From RGIG3009 sp964390295 (lineage in GTDB: Bacteria; Bacillota; Clostridia; Oscillospirales; Acutalibacteraceae), in assembly GCA_964390295.1 (NCBI GenBank), contig CAYMHR010000008.1:1-54560 (forward strand): a stretch of 54,560 nucleotides of DNA, read 5' to 3'. The notes beneath the pieces were generated by a model that was not told the DNA's origin, made no database searches, and saw nothing but the letters and a program-made list of their open reading frames with translations. The position numbers and the translations under genes were made by a program. This document shows, in pieces, positions 50,314 through 54,560 of this stretch. Position 1 is the first letter of the stretch. Every line of letters begins with the position of its first letter.

Positions 50314-51717
50314 ATGGAAAAGGACGTTGTTATCGTTGGTGCCGGTCCTGCCGGCATCTTTACCGCGCTGGAAATGCTGCGTCGCGGCAGTAAGCAGCGC
50401 ATTCTTCTGGTAGAAAAGGGACAGCCTGTGGAAAAGCGCCGTTGCCCAAAAGCACAGGTCGGGCATTGCGTCAGTTGCAAGCCCTATTGCCACATCACCA
50501 CCGGATTTTCCGGTGCCGGTGCGTTTTCCGACGGCAAGCTCTCACTCAGCTACGAGGTAGGCGGTGATCTGCCGTCGCTGGTCGGTGAAGATTTAGTACA
50601 GGAAACCATCCACTATGCCGACAACATCTATCTGGAGTTCGGTGCCGACACTCACGTGGAGGGCTTGGAAAACACCGAGGAAGTCAAGGAAATCCGCAAG
50701 CGTGCCATTCAGGCCGGGTTGAAGCTTGTCGATTGTCCGATCCGCCACATGGGCACGGAAAAGGCGCAAAACATTTATCTCTCCATTGAAAACTACCTGC
50801 GCGGGCACGGTGTGGAAATGTTGTTCGGGTATGAATGTACCAATCTGTTGCTTCAGGGGCAATGCTGCCTCGGCGTCACCGTCACAGACGGCAAACAGGA
50901 GCTCGACATTCACGCCAAGCATACCGTCATCGCTACCGGCCGGCGCGGCGCGGACTGGCTGGAAAAAATCTGCGCCGAACACAACATTGCTCACCAGCCC
51001 GGCACCGTTGACATCGGTGTACGCGTCGAGGTGCGTAACGAGGTTATGGAAAAGGTCAACAAAACGTTGTACGAATCCAAGCTCATCGGTTATCCGCATC
51101 CCTTCAAAAATAAGGTTCGCACCTTCTGCCAAAACCCCGGCGGCTTTGTCAGCCAGGAAAACTACGATAACGACCTGGCGGTTGTCAACGGGCACTCTTA
51201 CAAAGAGCTGAAGTCCAACAACACCAACTTGGCCATTCTTTGCTCTCACAACTTCAGCGAGCCGTTCAACCAACCGATCGCTTATGCGCAAAAGGTGGGC
51301 GAGCTGACCAACATGCTGGGCGCCGGTCATATTTTGGTTCAGCGCTTTGGCGATATTCTGGACGGCAAACGGACCTGGCAAAAGGAGCTGTCGCAGTCCA
51401 ACCTCAAGCCAACCCTGCCGGATGCGGTTGCCGGTGATATTACCGCCGCCATGCCCTACCGCGCCATGATCAATATCATCAACTTCATCCAGGCCGTAGA
51501 CCACGTGGTACCCGGCTTTGCCTCATACGAAACGCTACTGTATTCACCGGAGCTGAAATTTTACAGCAACCGCGTTCGGATGGATACCGACCTCAACACC
51601 AGCGTAAAAGGATTGCACTGTCTGGGCGATTCCAGTGGCTGGACGCGTGGCTTGATGATGGCCTCCGTCATGGGTGTGCTGATGGGACGAAAAATCGCAG
51701 AAAAAGAAAACGGATAA
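50314..51717 (+). CDS. FAD-dependent dehydrogenase (COG2509 type)
   Basis: A 467-residue flavoprotein. The dinucleotide loop VVIVGAGPAGIFTALEML opens the protein; CPKAQVGHCVSCKPYC followed by TTGFSGAGAFSDGKLSL is diagnostic of this uncharacterised family. The C-terminal FAD segment (HCLGDSSGWTRGLMMA) is present. Start ATG 50314 follows GGGAGG by nine bases. Monocistronic with a clear promoter and terminator. Substrate unknown. Confidence 0.9.
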   Translation: MEKDVVIVGAGPAGIFTALEMLRRGSKQRILLVEKGQPVEKRRCPKAQVGHCVSCKPYCHITTGFSGAGAFSDGKLSLSYEVGGDLPSLVGEDLVQETIHYADNIYLEFGADTHVEGLENTEEVKEIRKRAIQAGLKLVDCPIRHMGTEKAQNIYLSIENYLRGHGVEMLFGYECTNLLLQGQCCLGVTVTDGKQELDIHAKHTVIATGRRGADWLEKICAEHNIAHQPGTVDIGVRVEVRNEVMEKVNKTLYESKLIGYPHPFKNKVRTFCQNPGGFVSQENYDNDLAVVNGHSYKELKSNNTNLAILCSHNFSEPFNQPIAYAQKVGELTNMLGAGHILVQRFGDILDGKRTWQKELSQSNLKPTLPDAVAGDITAAMPYRAMINIINFIQAVDHVVPGFASYETLLYSPELKFYSNRVRMDTDLNTSVKGLHCLGDSSGWTRGLMMASVMGVLMGRKIAEKENG

Positions 51718-51729
51718 TTGAAACCGCCG

Positions 51730-51761
51730 CAGACGGGTGAAGGCTTCACCCGTCTGTTTTT
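51730..51761 (+). terminator. Intrinsic terminator after the FAD-dependent enzyme gene
   Basis: CAGACGGGTGAA-GGC-TTCACCCGTCTG, then TTTTT: a perfect 12-bp stem. Confidence 0.92.
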
Positions 51762-51824
51762 ATGGAAAGAAACCTTGTCTTTCCTGCCAAACTGCGTTAT
51801 AATGGACTACGGGAGGCGACGTTC

Positions 51825-52790
51825 ATGAAGCAACTCACCATCACCAAAAACGATGCCGGGCAACGGGTGGATAAGTTTTTAACCAAGGCTTTTCCCAACC
51901 TTCCGGCATCGATGATGTATAAATACATTCGTCAAAAGGACGTCAAGGTCAACCGCAAGCGCTGCACGATCGCACAGCGCTTGACGGAGGGCGACGTGTT
52001 AACGATCTACGCCCCGGATGAATTTTTAGAGCAGGCGGCACCCGTGCACGAGTTTGCCTACGCCGGTACCAAGCTGGACGTTGTTTACGAAGACGACAAT
52101 CTCATGCTTCTCAACAAGCCGGTCGGCTTGTTGGTTCATCCCGACAGCAACGAATACCGTGACACACTACTGTTTCGCATGCAACGCTATCTGTTTGAAA
52201 AGGGTGAATACCGGCCGGAAAACGAAGCCAGCTTCGCACCGGCGCTGGTCAATCGGATCGACCGCAATACTTGCGGCATCGTGATTGCCGCCAAAAACGC
52301 TACGGCACTTCGAATACTCAATGAAAAATTGCGTCGTCGCGAGATCGAAAAATATTATCTCTGCTTGGTACACGGCCACATGCCGAAGCCAGAAGACACG
52401 CTTCACGGCTTTTTGGAAAAAAACGAGGAACAAAACCGCGTTTACGTTTCCGAACATCAGGAGCGCGGTGCACGCATCATCGCCACACGCTATCGCGTGT
52501 TGGAGGAGCGCGGCAACCTGTCGTTGCTGGAAATCGAGCTGTTGACCGGTCGTACTCATCAAATCCGCGCGCACTTGGCTTCGATTGGGCACCCCCTGCT
52601 CGGCGACGGCAAATACGGCACTAACGCACTAAACAAGGGAACCGGCTTTCACAAGCAGGCTCTTTGCTCCTACCGTCTCCGTTTCGCCTTTCAAAGCAGT
52701 GCCGAAGAGCTGGAGTATCTCAACGGTCAGGAGTTTTCCCTTCCCACCGTTTGGTTTGCCGAAGAATTTCGTGCCGGGAAATTAAGCTAA
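51825..52790 (+). CDS. RluA-family pseudouridine synthase
   Basis: A 321-residue RNA pseudouridine synthase. An N-terminal S4 RNA-binding domain (DAGQRVDKFLTKAFPNLP) precedes the catalytic domain. The catalytic Asp is in VNRIDRNTCGIVIAAK, slightly changed from the usual HRLDRxTSG: the His is Asn and the Ser is Cys. Later ELLTGRTHQIRAHLASIGHPLLGD matches the family well. GGAGG precedes ATG 51825. Which RNA position is modified cannot be told. Confidence 0.9.
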   Translation: MKQLTITKNDAGQRVDKFLTKAFPNLPASMMYKYIRQKDVKVNRKRCTIAQRLTEGDVLTIYAPDEFLEQAAPVHEFAYAGTKLDVVYEDDNLMLLNKPVGLLVHPDSNEYRDTLLFRMQRYLFEKGEYRPENEASFAPALVNRIDRNTCGIVIAAKNATALRILNEKLRRREIEKYYLCLVHGHMPKPEDTLHGFLEKNEEQNRVYVSEHQERGARIIATRYRVLEERGNLSLLEIELLTGRTHQIRAHLASIGHPLLGDGKYGTNALNKGTGFHKQALCSYRLRFAFQSSAEELEYLNGQEFSLPTVWFAEEFRAGKLS

Positions 52791-52794
52791 CGAC

Positions 52795-52831
52795 AAAGAA
52801 CAGCGACGGAAAAACCGTCGCTGTTCTTTTT
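52795..52831. terminator. Bidirectional terminator between rluA-type and CNNM genes
   Basis: A perfect 15-bp stem (52795-52809 with 52815-52829, loop AAAAA) ending in a T run on the plus strand; it separates two convergent genes. Confidence 0.85.
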
Positions 52832-52835
52832 GCAG

Positions 52836-54173
52836 TTATTCTTCCTCCGCTTTTGTCGCGTCTGCCGGTGGCTCAACCAGCGAAACCATGGCCACACGTA
52901 CCTGATGCTCTACAACCTTTCGCACACGGATCGTCACGCCGTAGGCCTCCAAATCAAACTCACTGCCATCCTCCGGAACCGAGCCGAGAGCACCGAAAAT
53001 CAGCCCGTTAAAGGTGCTGTGATCGTCGGTGGGTAACGGTATTCCCAGCACATCCTCCAAATCGCGTAACGGTGCATTTCCGCTGATTTTCCACGTGTGG
53101 GAATCCAGCCTCTCAATCATCGGTGCATCCTCATCGTTAGCAGTGATCTCGCCCAAATCGCCAACCAATTCTTCCACCAAATCATTCATGGAAACGACGC
53201 CGCACATTCCGCCGTATTCATCCAGCACAATGGCAAAATGGTTGTGCGAGTTTTTCATATTTTTGAACAAAACGTCCGCCTTAACCGATTTCGGTACGCA
53301 ATAAGCAGCACCGACGGCCTGCTCCATCACTGTTTGACGATCGCGGCTCTCCAGACGGAAATACTTTTTAGCATTCAGCACGCCGACCACATCGTCCACC
53401 GTTTCGTTGCAAACGGGATAGTACGTATGCTCGCTGGTGCAAATCGTATTCTTCCATTCCTCGTCCGTCTCATCCACCCACAGCAACGTCACTTCGGTGC
53501 GATGCGTAGCAATATCGTCCGCGCTTAAATCGTCAAATTCAAACACGTTTTGGATAAATTCCTTTTCCGTGCTGTCAATCGCGCCCTGCTCGCTACCGGC
53601 ATCCACCATCAGGCGAATGTCCTCTTCACTGACTTCTTCATCATCGGCGTTGGGATCGATCCGCAAAAGGCGCAATACCCCGTTGGTCGAAACGGTCAGC
53701 AATGCCACAATGGGAGCAAACAGCTTAGACATCACGAACAAGAGGTTAGACAAAGCCAGCGCCAGCTTTTTCGAGTTTCGCATAGCAACACGCTTCGGAA
53801 CCAGCTCGCCCAACACCAACGTAAAATACGACAGCACCAGCGTAATCACAATAACAGCGATGGTATTCAGCGTGTTGGCCGGAATACCCACGCCGATTTT
53901 GATCAACCAATCCACCAACGGCCCGGCGAAGTTGTCGGCGGCAAAAGCACTGCCCAAAAAGCCGGACAGCGTAATTGCCACTTGGATTACCGCCAAAAAG
54001 CGCGCCGGTTGCTTTTTCATCTTTGCGAGGCGCCCGGCACGCCGGTTGCCCTCGTCCGCCAGCTTATCCAGCTTGGCTTCGTTCAAGCTAATCACCGCAA
54101 TTTCGGCGCTGGCGAAAATCGCATTCAGCGCGATCAAAATCACCTGCACCAACAGCATAAACCACATATCCAT
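52836..54173 (-). CDS. CNNM/HlyC-type membrane protein (DUF21, CBS pair, CorC domain)
   Basis: A 445-residue protein. DUF21 membrane domain with about four helices (residues 1-150; NAIFASAEIAVISLNEAKL is the family start), then a CBS pair (about 210-335; HNHFAIVLDEYGGMCGVVS is typical) and a C-terminal CorC_HlyC domain (THTWKISGNAPLRDL-like start). Relatives export Mg or Co or are called hemolysins. The spacing from AAGGAG to ATG is long (12 bp). The gene lies behind a 185-nt structured leader. Confidence 0.9.
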   Translation of the reverse strand: MDMWFMLLVQVILIALNAIFASAEIAVISLNEAKLDKLADEGNRRAGRLAKMKKQPARFLAVIQVAITLSGFLGSAFAADNFAGPLVDWLIKIGVGIPANTLNTIAVIVITLVLSYFTLVLGELVPKRVAMRNSKKLALALSNLLFVMSKLFAPIVALLTVSTNGVLRLLRIDPNADDEEVSEEDIRLMVDAGSEQGAIDSTEKEFIQNVFEFDDLSADDIATHRTEVTLLWVDETDEEWKNTICTSEHTYYPVCNETVDDVVGVLNAKKYFRLESRDRQTVMEQAVGAAYCVPKSVKADVLFKNMKNSHNHFAIVLDEYGGMCGVVSMNDLVEELVGDLGEITANDEDAPMIERLDSHTWKISGNAPLRDLEDVLGIPLPTDDHSTFNGLIFGALGSVPEDGSEFDLEAYGVTIRVRKVVEHQVRVAMVSLVEPPADATKAEEE

Positions 54174-54358
54174 GAAAACTTTTCTCTCCTTAATTTCTCA
54201 AAAAATACAACAAAGCACCGCCCGTGTTTTACCATGTAAAAACAGGCCGTGCTTTTATTCTGTCTGACCAACAACACATAAGGGAGGTCGGTCGCCACTG
54301 TTATCCATAGACGGATAGTCTCTCCTTTGGGAATATCCACGGTAATCCCATGTTCATT
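54174..54358 (-). promoter_or_regulatory. Structured leader of the CNNM gene with a terminator-like hairpin
   Basis: About 185 nt between the predicted start and the ATG. It contains GGGA/TCCC (54349-54329), TATCC/GGATA (54317-54302), and a long hairpin AAAGCAC...GTGCTTT (54255-54212) with inner TGTTTT/AAAACA, followed by GTTGTATTTTTT. The last looks like an attenuator. A possible 18-codon reading frame starts at the ATG at 54357, without a ribosome site. No known metal riboswitch was recognised. Confidence 0.45.
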
Positions 54359-54364
54359 GTATGC

Positions 54365-54393
54365 ATTATACACAATAACGACGGTTCTGTCAA
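54365..54393 (-). promoter_or_regulatory. Consensus sigma-A promoter of the CNNM gene
   Basis: Minus-strand TTGACA (54393-54388), 17-bp spacer, TATAAT (54370-54365): a perfect consensus. Confidence 0.85.
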
Positions 54394-54451
54394 GAGTCTT
54401 TCAACGGTATTCCGTTTTTTCAAAAACGGTTCACAAATGACAGCTTTCAAA

Positions 54452-54488
54452 AGGCGACGATGCAGGCAAAAAGCCCGTATCGTCGCCT
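54452..54488 (-). terminator. Terminator of a gene entering from the right edge
   Basis: AGGCGACGAT (54452-54461) and ATCGTCGCCT (54479-54488) form a 10-bp stem with inner pairing; on the minus strand TTTT follows. Confidence 0.65.
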
Positions 54489-54509
54489 CAAATTTACCGA
54501 TATGCTGTT

Positions 54510-54560
54510 TTATACTATTTTCTTCCGGATCAAGACCACAATGAGCGCGATCAAAGACGC
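54510..54560 (-). CDS. C-terminal end of a possible membrane protein (partial)
   Basis: Only the last 16 codons are in the window: a hydrophobic stretch ASLIALIVVLI, then RKKIV and TAA. A membrane helix followed by positive charges would suit a membrane or surface-anchored protein. The terminator at 54452-54488 directly downstream supports a real gene end. Too short to identify. Confidence 0.4.
   Translation of the reverse strand, partial: ASLIALIVVLIRKKIV

Noticed and set aside
50593..51504. 303-codon minus-strand frame opposite the FAD enzyme
   Set aside because: Shadow of a well-supported flavoprotein gene; no start signal or family motif.
54174..54358. CNNM leader as an M-box or yybP-ykoY riboswitch
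   Set aside because: None of the conserved sequence blocks that I know for these classes could be found.
54140..54373. 77-codon minus-strand frame in the CNNM leader
   Set aside because: It covers the leader hairpins and overlaps the CNNM start in another frame; no ribosome site. Treated as leader RNA.

Overview
This window looks like chromosomal DNA of a spore-forming, anaerobic, fermentative member of the class Clostridia, probably Oscillospiraceae or a close relative. The signs are sporulation genes (spoIVB, spoIIID, dpaA, dpaB, yunB), the three [FeFe]-hydrogenase maturases, a short ribosomal-S1-like protein of the type seen in that family, a T-box leader and consistent sigma-A type promoters. 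Species placement is inference. No transposase, integrase or rRNA gene was seen.

Layout. 0.1-1.0 kb: cysteine synthase. 1.1-6.9 kb: a tightly packed minus-strand operon (TM1266-type regulator, hydE, hydG, hydF, a Cys-rich protein, fumarase alpha and beta) behind a promoter and a leader that can form a terminator or a competing helix. 7-9.5 kb: HAD phosphatase, YitT membrane protein and an MBL-fold hydrolase. 9.6-12.3 kb: a decayed sugar locus, an AraC-type regulator with a stop and a frameshift, divergent from a GH2 glycosidase with a frameshift. 12.3-14.2 kb: spoIVB and a small Cys-rich protein.

14.2-21.1 kb: a complete type II-A CRISPR-Cas module. It has a tracrRNA divergent from cas9, then cas9-cas1-cas2-csn2 joined by 4-nt ATGA overlaps, a leader ending in ATTTGAG, and an array of ten identical 36-nt repeats with nine spacers. 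A tRNA-Arg(CCG) on the opposite strand abuts the array.

21.3-30 kb: a YgiQ-family radical SAM protein, an S1-like protein, a ROK-like kinase, spoIIID with a sigma-E type promoter, an XRE regulator, and a T-box-controlled CstA transporter. 29.9-37 kb: a seven-gene minus-strand operon running DUF368 (lipid carrier recycling), murD, two M42 peptidases, a GNAT, an aluminium-resistance/Met-gamma-lyase-like enzyme and an acyltransferase. 37.2-41 kb: an HD protein and an RlmD-like methyltransferase, then an AT-richer DUF262/HNH (GmrSD-like) gene, a probable second defence element. 41-50 kb: ligA; the dpaA-dpaB-yunB spore cluster; then DUF951, prfA, sua5, coaE, a lytic transglycosylase and an M18 aminopeptidase. 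50.3-54.5 kb: a COG2509 FAD enzyme, an RluA-type pseudouridine synthase, and a CNNM/HlyC membrane protein with a long structured leader.

The parts most worth following are the CRISPR control region (tracrRNA promoter, cas9 ribosome binding site and a palindrome packed into about 40 bp), the repeat-like CRISPR leader, the hyd-operon attenuator, the Ile-type T-box on cstA and the structured leader of the CNNM gene. Start codons were chosen from visible Shine-Dalgarno sequences. Base-composition remarks are by eye.
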